From Pseudomonadota bacterium (GTDB lineage Bacteria; Pseudomonadota; Gammaproteobacteria; Steroidobacterales; Steroidobacteraceae), in assembly GCA_023391335.1 (NCBI GenBank), contig JAEWBG010000011.1:1-57251 (forward strand): DNA of 57,251 nucleotides, read 5' to 3'. A program made the position numbers and the translations under genes. The notes below the pieces were generated by a model. The model saw only the letters and a list, made by a program, of their open reading frames with translations. It was not told where the DNA came from and ran no database searches. Positions 1 to 7,924 of the stretch are shown in pieces (the first letter of the stretch is position 1; each line of letters opens with the position of its first letter).

Positions 1-212
1 TGGTTGGACATCACCGCGTAGGCGCAGATCTCGATGGCAAAGATGCTCGATAACTCCGCTATTCGATCGATGACCCATTGCTTGCGGTGGGAGTAATCAC
101 GCCCGGCGAACTCATCCTGACCCCACAACCAGGCCCGCCGCACGCAACGGGAGACGACGTGGTAGTACGGGGTATCTTGGAGGGAGATCAGGTGCTTGCG
201 TGCGTAGCCCAT
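1..212 (-). CDS. REP-associated (Y1/IS200-type) transposase, N-terminal part
   Basis: The minus strand from an ATG at 210-212 translates into a clear Y1-type HUH transposase N-terminus: it opens MGYARKHLISL, followed by TPYYHVVSRCVRRAWLWG, YSHRKQWVIDRIAEL and IFAIEICAYAVMSN. In this family the last motif normally runs on into the H-x-H metal-binding pair; the window edge cuts at exactly that point, so the catalytic His and Tyr cannot be checked. Proteins of this kind (RAYT/TnpA-REP) are single-copy, domesticated relatives of IS200 transposases that act on short palindromic or repetitive extragenic sequences. Two GGRTGTCCAG motifs lie just upstream (281-290, 326-335) and a cluster of the same motif lies at 39.5-39.9 kb, which may be its substrates (inference). 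Family certain; completeness unknown. Confidence 0.85.
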   Translation of the reverse strand, partial: MGYARKHLISLQDTPYYHVVSRCVRRAWLWGQDEFAGRDYSHRKQWVIDRIAELSSIFAIEICAYAVMSN

Positions 213-523
213 GGAGGGAGCGTACGCACCGGGAATGTTTGTGGATCGCGACTATCTCGACGTTTGCGGACTAATTCGTTGGATGTCCAGGAAAGAAGGG
301 ACTCTGGACTGGGTTGCTGATTGTTGGGTGTCCAGAGAGAAAGAGTTCTTACACCTTCCGTCCATGTGTTGTTTGTGTTGGGTCTCTTTTGAGTATTTGT
401 CGTCCATAGGCGATGGGTTTCAGACCGGTGGCCCATGCCTCACCTTTTGCTCCTGCCGATAAGTTACTTGTGCGTATTTGTGGCCAGTGCTCCAGTCCCG
501 TGAGTGCTCTTCTCGAGCATTCG
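213..523. other. non-coding region upstream of the transposase
   Basis: About 310 bp without a convincing gene. It holds two copies of GGRTGTCCAG (281-290 and 326-335), matching the motif repeated at 39548-39909, and near 415-450 a short hairpin-capable ATGGG...CCCAT pair. Several short open frames cross it on both strands but have no ribosome-binding site or protein-like composition. I read it as transposase-associated repeat sequence plus the downstream flank of the SDR gene. Confidence 0.5.
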
Positions 524-1201
524 TTACACCTTTATCGACGCGCCATTCACAACCTGCGCCGTCGGCGAGGCAAGCAACTCGATTGCATCCGCCAGTTGGT
601 CCATCGTCACCCACTTGGAGTAGTCCGCATTCGGCATCGATGCACGATTGGCGGGTGTGTCGATCGTAGTCGGCAAGATCGCATTTGCAGTGATGTTCTC
701 TTTGCCAAGTTCATGCGCCAACGCTTCGGTGAGCTTGATGACGCCGAGCTTGGATGTCACATATGCAGCGTTCGCCAGGGTCGCGGACCCCATTGCAGCG
801 GCAGCGGCGATGTTGATGATGCGGCCATTTGAGCTCTTCTTCAGTAGAGCAATGCTGGCTTTGCACATGCAGATCGCGGTTTTCAGATTGCGTGTGTACA
901 TTTCATCCCAGACTTCAAGAAAAGGCTTGTTGAGATCGTCCAAGCCAAACCCTCCCGCAACATTGATCAACACGTCCAATCGCGCGACTTTCGATGCGAT
1001 TGTTTCTAGCGTCGTTTGCACTTGATGCGCGTCGCTGAGATCCGGATTGAATACAAAATTGGGCGCGGCACCGCTCGGCACTTTGTGCTGACTACCCAAT
1101 GCAATCACGAAATCTCCGCGTCCGAGAAAGCGCTGGGTAAGCGTGCCGCCCAAGGCGCCGGAGGCACCGGTTACCAGAACCATTCTTTGCTGAGTCGCCA
1201 T
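524..1201 (-). CDS. short-chain dehydrogenase/reductase (SDR), atypical active site
   Basis: A 225-residue Rossmann-fold protein of normal SDR length. The dinucleotide-binding motif TGASGALG is at residues 11-18, the structural NVAGG (NNAG equivalent) at 80-84, and the catalytic Tyr-x-x-x-Lys is YVTSK at 147-151. The catalytic Ser normally 13 residues before the Tyr is Ala134 here, within a run of alanines (IAAAAAMG). The end of the protein (ILPTTIDTPANR, then ASIKV) matches SDRs of unknown substrate that resemble dihydropteridine reductase-like members. The protein is cytosolic and would use NAD(P)H; the substrate cannot be told. The gene stands alone, divergent from the peptidase gene at 1318. 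The missing Ser may lower or change the activity. Family is sure, function is not. Confidence 0.85.
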   Translation of the reverse strand: MATQQRMVLVTGASGALGGTLTQRFLGRGDFVIALGSQHKVPSGAAPNFVFNPDLSDAHQVQTTLETIASKVARLDVLINVAGGFGLDDLNKPFLEVWDEMYTRNLKTAICMCKASIALLKKSSNGRIINIAAAAAMGSATLANAAYVTSKLGVIKLTEALAHELGKENITANAILPTTIDTPANRASMPNADYSKWVTMDQLADAIELLASPTAQVVNGASIKV

Positions 1202-1317
1202 GTCCGACCTCGTATGAATTGCTTTCCATGCGCACCAATGAATGTAGTGGCTTACCGCATCGTTGCGCCAACATCGTGGGCTAAGATAGCGCCCTCCTTC
1301 TCGCAGCGGTAGCTCCC

Positions 1318-3000
1318 ATGAATTCGCGACGCGCCTCCACTTTTCTCATCGGCCTTACGCTCTGTTCAACCATCGCGTTCGCTGCACAAGCACCGGCCCC
1401 TGATGCACAACAATTGCAATCCATGCAGGCTCGCTTTGCGCCCGTGGACATCAAAGTCGATGTGAAATCCATCCCTGAGAATGATCGTGCCGTCCTGGCG
1501 AAGCTGATCGAAGCGTCCCGGTACATCGATGCGCTGTTCATGCGCCAACGCTCAGCGAGCACCGAAGCGCAGCTGCTCACTTTGTTGGATGATCGCAGCG
1601 CACTCGGGAAAGCGCGGCTCAACTACTTTCTGCTCAACAAAGGTCCTTGGTCGGAACTCGATGGAGATCGCCCATTCTTACCGGGCATCGGTGCGAAATC
1701 ACCGGGCGCAAACTTTTATCCCGCCGGTAGCTCTCGAGATGACGTTGAGCATTGGATGAACTCACTTTCCGCTGCCGACAAGGAAACGGCGACCGGTTTC
1801 TTCACGACGATTCGTCGCGCACCGAGCGGCAAGTTCACCGCAGTTCCTTATTCCCTCGAATACCAAGGCGAGTTGAATGAGATGTCGCGACTGTTGCACG
1901 AAGCCGCGGCGCTCACTGATCAACCCACGCTGAAGTCGTTCCTCGACAAACGGGCCGACGCATTCTTGAGCAACGATTACTATGCGAGCGATATCGCATG
2001 GATGGAGTTGAACGCGACGATCGAACCGACGATCGGGCCGTACGAGGTATACGAGGACGAATGGTTCAACTTCAAGGCGGCATTCGAATCGTTCATCACC
2101 GTGACGGATGCCGAAGAAAGCCAGAAGCTCGCGAAATTCAGTTCTGAACTGCAAGAGCTGGAAGATCACTTGCCGATCGACAAACAATATCGCCGCCCGA
2201 AGCTCGGCGGGTTTTCGCCGATCCGGGTCGTCAACGTGGTGTTCACTGCCGGCGATGCGAACCACGGTATTCAGACTGCGGCCTTCAATTTGCCGAATGA
2301 CGAACGCGTCGTTGCGGAAAAGGGCTCGAAGCGCGTGCTGCTCAAGAATTTCCAAGATGCGAAGTTCGAGAAGATTCTGCTTCCTATCGCCAATGTGGCG
2401 CTAGCGCCAGAGGATCGCAGCCGAGTGTCGTTCGAACCGTTCTTTACGCACATTCTGATGCACGAGCTGATGCACGGATTGGGACCGCAAACGATTCACG
2501 TGAATGGGCGCGAATCGACCGTGCGACAGGAACTCAAAGAACTCAACGGACCTCTTGAAGAAGCGAAAGCGGACGTGTCAGGGCTCTGGGCGCTGCAATA
2601 CTTGATGGACAAAGGCGTGCTCGACAAACAAATGGAACGCAGCACCTACGTGACGTTCATGGCATCCACCTTACGTACACTGCGCTTCGGATTGAATGAG
2701 GCGCACGGCAAAGGCATGGCGCTACAAGTGAACTACTTGCTCGATCACGGCGCGATCAAGATCAACAAGGAAGGGCAATTCTCGCTCGACTTGAACAAGA
2801 CCAAGCAGGCGATCGCAGGGCTCACTCACGACATCATGACCCTGCAAGCGCACGGTGACTACGCAGGAACCCAGGCGCTGCTTACGAAGATGGTCGTCAT
2901 CAGGCCTGAGGTTCAACGGGTAATCGACAAGATGACGGATTTGCCGGTAGACATCGCGCCGCAATTCGTGACGGCGGCAGAACTCACGGACCAACACTAG
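1318..3000 (+). CDS. exported M49-like (dipeptidyl-peptidase III-type) zinc metallopeptidase
   Basis: A 560-residue protein with a signal peptide (residues 1-22, cut near IAFA-AQ) and a zinc site HELMHG at 382-387, followed by EEAKAD at 414-419 that supplies the third ligand. The motif order and the pairing with an E-x-x-x-x-D segment about 30 residues later resemble the bacterial periplasmic branch of the dipeptidyl-peptidase III family (M49), although classical M49 enzymes carry HEXXGH with one extra residue. The enzyme would trim peptides in the periplasm. The gene is followed after 43 bp by a small membrane protein and then a small cupin on the same strand, so a three-gene operon is possible. 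Peptidase nature is secure; substrate and exact subfamily are inferred. Confidence 0.85.
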   Translation: MNSRRASTFLIGLTLCSTIAFAAQAPAPDAQQLQSMQARFAPVDIKVDVKSIPENDRAVLAKLIEASRYIDALFMRQRSASTEAQLLTLLDDRSALGKARLNYFLLNKGPWSELDGDRPFLPGIGAKSPGANFYPAGSSRDDVEHWMNSLSAADKETATGFFTTIRRAPSGKFTAVPYSLEYQGELNEMSRLLHEAAALTDQPTLKSFLDKRADAFLSNDYYASDIAWMELNATIEPTIGPYEVYEDEWFNFKAAFESFITVTDAEESQKLAKFSSELQELEDHLPIDKQYRRPKLGGFSPIRVVNVVFTAGDANHGIQTAAFNLPNDERVVAEKGSKRVLLKNFQDAKFEKILLPIANVALAPEDRSRVSFEPFFTHILMHELMHGLGPQTIHVNGRESTVRQELKELNGPLEEAKADVSGLWALQYLMDKGVLDKQMERSTYVTFMASTLRTLRFGLNEAHGKGMALQVNYLLDHGAIKINKEGQFSLDLNKTKQAIAGLTHDIMTLQAHGDYAGTQALLTKMVVIRPEVQRVIDKMTDLPVDIAPQFVTAAELTDQH

Positions 3001-3043
3001 CCGACACGCCCGCAGCTTAAGGCCGAGAATTCCTGGCGTCCCT

Positions 3044-3397
3044 GTGATCACGGCGAATCTGGTTCTGCGATTTCTTCTAGAGCTTGCCGCTCTGATCGCA
3101 TTGGGATTTTGGGGAGCCCACGCGGGCGCAACACATTCTGGCGCGGTGATGCTTGCCTTAGCATCGCCGCTCGCTGCGGCTGCGCTGTGGGGTGCCTTTG
3201 TCTCCCCGAAAGCACGATATCAGGTCACTTGGCCGGTTCGGCTTGGCGTTGAATTGATTGTCTTCGGCGCCGCGATCGCAGGGCTTGTCCGATCTGGCGA
3301 GCCGACACTCGCGCTCGCACTGGGCTGCGCGGTATCGTTTCATGAAGGATGGCGGGGGCTGGAGCTGTGTCTGCACGCTCGCCGAAGGGTTCCCTGA
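3044..3397 (+). CDS. YrdB/DUF2568-like small membrane protein
   Basis: A 117-residue protein starting at GTG. It has four hydrophobic helices (about residues 5-25, 31-50, 65-85 and 88-105) and the short pattern seen in YrdB-like DUF2568 proteins: a first helix ending in GFWGAHAG, a loop with SPKARY, then a late HEGWRGLE. The role is unknown; it sits in the inner membrane. It lies 43 bp after the peptidase gene and 57 bp before the cupin gene, all on the same strand. Family assignment rests on topology and a few motifs. Confidence 0.7.
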   Translation: MITANLVLRFLLELAALIALGFWGAHAGATHSGAVMLALASPLAAAALWGAFVSPKARYQVTWPVRLGVELIVFGAAIAGLVRSGEPTLALALGCAVSFHEGWRGLELCLHARRRVP

Positions 3398-3454
3398 AAC
3401 GGTCGAGTGATGCGCAAGCCTGAACATTCGACACAAGATCGGAGGTGGCGCGAA

Positions 3455-3889
3455 ATGAACAGTCAATTCTGGACCAAACAAGTCAGCGCATCGCTCCTAA
3501 GGACGCTTTGGTGCTTTGCATTGATTTCTGGCGTGAGTGCACTTGCGCGGATTGCATCGGCGCAGGATCCGATTCAAACCGATGGCGACAAGTACAAAGT
3601 GGTGTTCGAGAACGATCGAGTTCGCGTCCTCGAGTACCAGGACAAGCCGGGCGCCATCACCAAACAGCATCGCCACCCTGACGCAGTGGTCTACGCGTTG
3701 AGCCCATTCAAGCGCAAGTTGAAATTGGGAGACGGCAAAACAGTTGTAGTGCAGAAGCAGAGTGGCGAGGTCTACTGGGTGAACGCTCAGGAGCACATTG
3801 GCGAAAATGTCGGCGACACCGATACACACGTGCTGATCGTCGAGTTGAAAGAGCCGGCGCCTCGCGACACACCGCAACCCAAACCGTAG
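3455..3889 (+). CDS. exported small cupin-domain protein
   Basis: A 144-residue protein when started at the ATG at 3455, which has a strong GGAGG ribosome-binding site 9 bases upstream; the frame stays open further upstream but without such a site. The N-terminus is a signal peptide ending near ASA-Q (residue 36). The mature part is a single small cupin-like beta barrel: KQHRHPD at its centre supplies the usual His-x-His metal pair, followed by VVYAL and a late THVLIVEL strand. Such proteins often bind a divalent metal; the substrate is unknown. Probably the third gene of the peptidase/YrdB cluster. Confidence 0.75.
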   Translation: MNSQFWTKQVSASLLRTLWCFALISGVSALARIASAQDPIQTDGDKYKVVFENDRVRVLEYQDKPGAITKQHRHPDAVVYALSPFKRKLKLGDGKTVVVQKQSGEVYWVNAQEHIGENVGDTDTHVLIVELKEPAPRDTPQPKP

Positions 3890-4078
3890 CTATGCAACGG
3901 ACACGCTATGGTCACCACGACGTGCGCCGGCCTGGTGGTTGCGGTCGCGAGCACCTGTTTTCTAACCTCCATCAGCCGAGCAAATGAACAAAGCAAACCT
4001 AGTAGGAGCGTTCATGTACTTCCGCAGCCGGACGAACTAAAACGCATCTCGGAATTCATTTTGGTCGCGACAACGGAC

Positions 4079-4999
4079 CTAGTCGCGATCGCTTGCGGCT
4101 TCTTCCTGTTTACTCAAATAAACCCGCATTGCTGCGAGCTCGTTAGTCGCGTACGCCACGGCAAAATGCGGCGTGTTGTGTGCCCAGCCGATCTCGCCGT
4201 TGCGATCGATGACAATTCCGCCGACCAGGCCGCCGATTCGCTGAATGCGAATCAACGCATTGTCGATCGCCCCTTGTGCTGATCCTGTTTGCAAACTCGT
4301 CATGACGGAAGCCGCCAGCGACATGCGCACGATGCGTTCGCCTTCACCTGAAAACGACACGCCACCGATTTGATCGTCCGCGTAGAAGCCGCTGCCGGCC
4401 AACGGAGAGTCGCCGATCCGTCCCGGCATTTTCCCCGGTAGTCCGCCGGTGGATGTTGCCGCCACAATATTTCCATGGATGTCGCGTGCAACGCATCCAA
4501 CAGTGTCGAGTCCCGACTCATCGCCCGATCCGCGACGCTCCGGGCTGATCAACTCATCGGCGTCGCACTCCGGGACTCCGCAGGACTGCGCGAATCGAAA
4601 CGCTCCCTCCGCTGCGAGCAACACCGGTGCTTCAGGTAGCAATCGACGAGCAACTCGAATCGGATTGCGAATTCGCTCGAGAACCGCCACCGCACCGACG
4701 TCGAGCGAGCGTCCGTCCATGACGCCCGCATCCATTTGCACGCGACCATCGCTGGTGAGAACCGATCCGTACCCAGCGTTGAAGATAGGATCATCTTCCA
4801 AGCCGCAAATGGTTCGCTCGACCGCATCGAGGGCGCTACCGCCGTTGCTGAGTACCTCGATGCCGAGCTCGATGGCACGGCCGCAACCTGCTCGATTTCG
4901 TTCCGCCTTGTGAGGCGGAATCTGTTTCGCACCGCCGTGAAGGATGATGCTCCAGACATTTTGAGGCATATGCGACTGCGCAGTGTCTTGATGAAACAT
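4079..4999 (-). CDS. isoaspartyl peptidase / L-asparaginase (Ntn hydrolase)
   Basis: A 306-residue type 2 asparaginase of usual length. The autocleavage site is visible at GLDTVGCVARD: Thr166 (counting from the first Met) becomes the N-terminal nucleophile of the beta subunit after self-processing. Other family signatures are ILHGGA near the start, DPIFNAGYGSVLT, and late in the beta chain the substrate-binding TSTGGLPGKMPGRIGDSPL. The enzyme removes isoaspartyl residues from dipeptides and hydrolyses asparagine. There is no signal peptide, so it is cytoplasmic. Two starts are possible (4999, or the inner Met eleven residues on); neither has a strong ribosome-binding site. The gene ends about 190 bp from the cupin gene (convergent). 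Confidence 0.93.
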   Translation of the reverse strand: MFHQDTAQSHMPQNVWSIILHGGAKQIPPHKAERNRAGCGRAIELGIEVLSNGGSALDAVERTICGLEDDPIFNAGYGSVLTSDGRVQMDAGVMDGRSLDVGAVAVLERIRNPIRVARRLLPEAPVLLAAEGAFRFAQSCGVPECDADELISPERRGSGDESGLDTVGCVARDIHGNIVAATSTGGLPGKMPGRIGDSPLAGSGFYADDQIGGVSFSGEGERIVRMSLAASVMTSLQTGSAQGAIDNALIRIQRIGGLVGGIVIDRNGEIGWAHNTPHFAVAYATNELAAMRVYLSKQEEAASDRD

Positions 5000-5036
5000 G
5001 CGGAGCTTATGCTCTCGCTCCGACGAATGGGTACTA

Positions 5037-7793
5037 CTATGGACCAGGCCCCGGACCTCCCGAGTCGGTGTTCTGACATCGCACGCGCGGATCGTTGACG
5101 GGCCGGTCCGTGACCGTACCGCTACCGTTTTCTACTGTGCAAGTCTTCGCCGGCAAGACAGGTGTCTGCGAGACTGTGATGTTGTACGGCTGGCCACTCG
5201 GCACTTGCGCGTTGAACGTGTAATTACCATCGCTGGTGATGAGCAGGTCATCGCCGCCATTGTTCTGCAAGACGAGCACGCCGAAGACGAGATCGTTCAT
5301 TCCTTGGACTCGCACGGAAACCGGGAACGTATCGGTCGTGCACGTGACGTCGATATTCGTCACATCGCTGCGCGCGATCGTGCCGCTCGCATTCGAGACT
5401 TCGCACGTCTGGTTTGGGTTTGTTGGCTGAGTACGTACGGTCACGTTGTACGACCCACCGGTTCGCACTTGGGTCGGGAACGCGAAGGTTCCGTCTGCGC
5501 TCACGGGCAGATCTTCAGTGCCGTCATTCAACACCAATCCAGCCCCCGCGAGACCTGTGACGCTCCCACCGACGGTAAACATGTTGTTCACGCACGTGAC
5601 CGTGATGTTTTGCACGTTGGAATTGCTAACCGACCCCGTGCCATTCTCAATGGTGCAGTCCTGGGTGGGATTCGTGGGCAACTGCGCGACAGTAACGTTG
5701 TAACTGTCACCCGCAGTGAGCGTACTCGGGAACGTGAAGGTCCCGTTCGCGGCAATCGGCAAGTTCTCCGCGCCGTTGTTCTGCAGAATCAGTCCCGAAC
5801 CATTCAATCCTGAAACCGTGCCGCCGATGGTGAGCCCGGTGGTCACGCAGTCGACAACAATGTTGGTCACGTTGTCATTCGCGACGGTTCCAGTGCCGTT
5901 GGTGACGGTGCACTCCTGCGTCGGCGACGTCGGCTGAGCGGCGGGAACGACTGCATAGGTTGCGCCGCTCAGCACCGGCGTTGCGAACGTGAATGTGCCG
6001 TTGGCGTTGATCGGCAGACTCTCTCCCGCGTTGGTGAGCACGAGCCCAGCCCCTACCAGACCACGGACGGAACCTCCGACGGTGAAGCTGCTAGTCGCAC
6101 AGGTAACGGCGACGTTCGTGATCGGCGCATCCGCGACCGTGCCGCTGCCATTTGCAACCGTGCATGCCTGCGATGGACTCGTCGGTCCTCGTTCGACGGT
6201 GACGTTGTATGCGGAACCGCTCGCGATTTCCCGAGGAAATGCGAATGCAGTACCCGATTGAATCTCGATGCGATCGCCGCCGTTGTTTTCGAGCCTTAGC
6301 CCTGACCCCACCAGACCGGATATCGTCCCGCTAATCGGGAACGTGCGCGGCGCACAGGTGACGCGAATGTCGCGAACGTTGTCGGAGCCAACGCGGCCGC
6401 GTCCTCGCGCGACGGTGCAATCCTGCGCGGGTTGCAAGGGCTGCGTAAGTACAGTCACGTCGTAGGTGCGATCGCTGAGCAATGGGGTCGGGAACGTGAA
6501 GTCGCCGTTCGAGACGATGGCGAGGTTGTCGCCGCCGTTGTTCTGCAAGACAAGTCCGGTCCCTTGAAGACCAGTGACCGTTCCGCCGATCGTAAAAGTG
6601 CTCGTTGCGCACGAGATCGCGACAGAATCCACGTTGCGATCTGCGATGACGCCTTGAGCGCCGCCCGTGATTGAACACGTCTGGCTCGGACGGGTTGGTT
6701 GATTGGTGATGGTCACCGAGTACTGGGTGCCGGAAGGAAGCAACGCGCCGAACTGGAATGTCCCATTGGTCGTGATGTTTCGAGTCGAAGAGCCAAGTAC
6801 GGAATCTAGCCTGACTCTGAGGCCACGCCCGGCAAGCCCAGAAACGTTGCCGCCGACGAGATACTGATTCGTCGTGCACACCACCGCGACATCATTGATA
6901 TCCGTATCTCCGACGATGCCGGCTGGATTGCTCTGCACGCCGCATGTCTGCGAGGGACTCGTGGGATTGCGACTGACGGTTACGCTGTAGGCTCCACCGG
7001 AAGCAACTGGCGTGCGAAAGGTGAAGGGCCCGTCTGCGCCCACAGTGATGTCGTCTCCGCCGTTGTTCTGCAACGTGACAGTCGCACCGGAAAGCAAACC
7101 AGTCACCGTTCCGCCGATCGTATGCGTGCTCGTGGAACACACGACGCTTACGTTGCTGACGTCGGTCTCGCCGACGACGCCTTGCCCGTTCGCCACCGAG
7201 CACGTTTGCGTTGGATTGGTGGGCTGCGCGAGAACCGTGACGTTGTAACTCGCACCGGGCGAGAGATTCGTCGCGAACACGAAATCCTCTTCGCCGTCCG
7301 CAATCGTCAGGTCGTCGCCACCATTGTTCTGCAACACTAAGCCCGACCCGACGAGATCAGTGATCCGTCCGCCGATGGAATGTGGAGTGCTGCCAGCCGT
7401 GCAATTGACGGTGATGTCCGAAACATCGGCGGCATGAATGGTGCCGATGCCGTTCACGACACGGCAAGTCTGTACCGGACTGCTTGGTTGCGTGAGGACG
7501 GTGACGTTGTACGGCGCGCCATCCGCAAGTGCACGGTCGAATTTGAACGTGCCGTCAGCGGCGATGGCGAGATCGCTCGTGCCATTGTCTTGAAGCACGA
7601 GACCAGATCCGGCAAGGCCGGCAACGGTGCCGCCAACGGTGTAAACAACAGGGCCATCGGTGGGCGGGGGCTGTTGCTGTCCTTCGGGAGGGGCTGCCTC
7701 CCCAACGCTGCCGCGACCGTTCGAGCATGCACTGATGAGTGACAACGCTACGAAGGCTGCTGCGCCATAGCGTGCGATGCTCCACCACCCCAT
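5037..7793 (-). CDS. large lipoprotein of ten ~84-residue Cys-paired repeats
   Basis: A 918-residue protein with a lipoprotein signal (lipobox LISAC, Cys at residue 23), a short Gln/Pro-rich linker and then ten tandem repeats of about 84 residues. Each repeat follows the pattern: TVGGTVTGL, SGLVLQNNGGD, G-x-F-x-F, YNVTV, P-x-x-P-x-Q-x-C, NGSGTV, and a final V-x-C. Each carries two cysteines, in the QTC and VTC positions, suggesting one disulphide per repeat outside the cytoplasm. The repeats look like small beta-sandwich domains. The C-terminus is a Gly/Pro tail. I know no function for it; surface or periplasmic anchoring to the outer membrane is likely. Codon-level divergence between repeats is large, so the expansion is not recent. 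Confidence 0.85.
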   Translation of the reverse strand: MGWWSIARYGAAAFVALSLISACSNGRGSVGEAAPPEGQQQPPPTDGPVVYTVGGTVAGLAGSGLVLQDNGTSDLAIAADGTFKFDRALADGAPYNVTVLTQPSSPVQTCRVVNGIGTIHAADVSDITVNCTAGSTPHSIGGRITDLVGSGLVLQNNGGDDLTIADGEEDFVFATNLSPGASYNVTVLAQPTNPTQTCSVANGQGVVGETDVSNVSVVCSTSTHTIGGTVTGLLSGATVTLQNNGGDDITVGADGPFTFRTPVASGGAYSVTVSRNPTSPSQTCGVQSNPAGIVGDTDINDVAVVCTTNQYLVGGNVSGLAGRGLRVRLDSVLGSSTRNITTNGTFQFGALLPSGTQYSVTITNQPTRPSQTCSITGGAQGVIADRNVDSVAISCATSTFTIGGTVTGLQGTGLVLQNNGGDNLAIVSNGDFTFPTPLLSDRTYDVTVLTQPLQPAQDCTVARGRGRVGSDNVRDIRVTCAPRTFPISGTISGLVGSGLRLENNGGDRIEIQSGTAFAFPREIASGSAYNVTVERGPTSPSQACTVANGSGTVADAPITNVAVTCATSSFTVGGSVRGLVGAGLVLTNAGESLPINANGTFTFATPVLSGATYAVVPAAQPTSPTQECTVTNGTGTVANDNVTNIVVDCVTTGLTIGGTVSGLNGSGLILQNNGAENLPIAANGTFTFPSTLTAGDSYNVTVAQLPTNPTQDCTIENGTGSVSNSNVQNITVTCVNNMFTVGGSVTGLAGAGLVLNDGTEDLPVSADGTFAFPTQVRTGGSYNVTVRTQPTNPNQTCEVSNASGTIARSDVTNIDVTCTTDTFPVSVRVQGMNDLVFGVLVLQNNGGDDLLITSDGNYTFNAQVPSGQPYNITVSQTPVLPAKTCTVENGSGTVTDRPVNDPRVRCQNTDSGGPGPGP

Positions 7794-7870
7794 TTCGACA
7801 CTCCAACGTTCACCGACCGAGTGTCATATCAATGCAGCAGGGAGTTTGTTCCATCCATGTAAAGGTTTCG

Positions 7871-7905
7871 CAAAAACAAACGGCGAGTGGCGCGGGCCAC
7901 TCGCC
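7871..7905 (-). terminator. rho-independent terminator of the porin/transporter operon
   Basis: A perfect 10-bp stem (7882-7891 with 7896-7905) closed by a four-base loop, followed on the minus strand by a T-rich tract (complement of 7871-7881). It lies 20 bp after the stop codon of the MHS transporter gene, where the porin-transporter transcript should end. Confidence 0.9.
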
Positions 7906-7924
7906 GCCGAATCATCGAACCGCG

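Noticed and set aside
3908..4282. A 124-codon plus-strand frame beginning with a signal-like segment
   Set aside because: More than half lies antisense to the isoaspartyl peptidase and no domain is visible.
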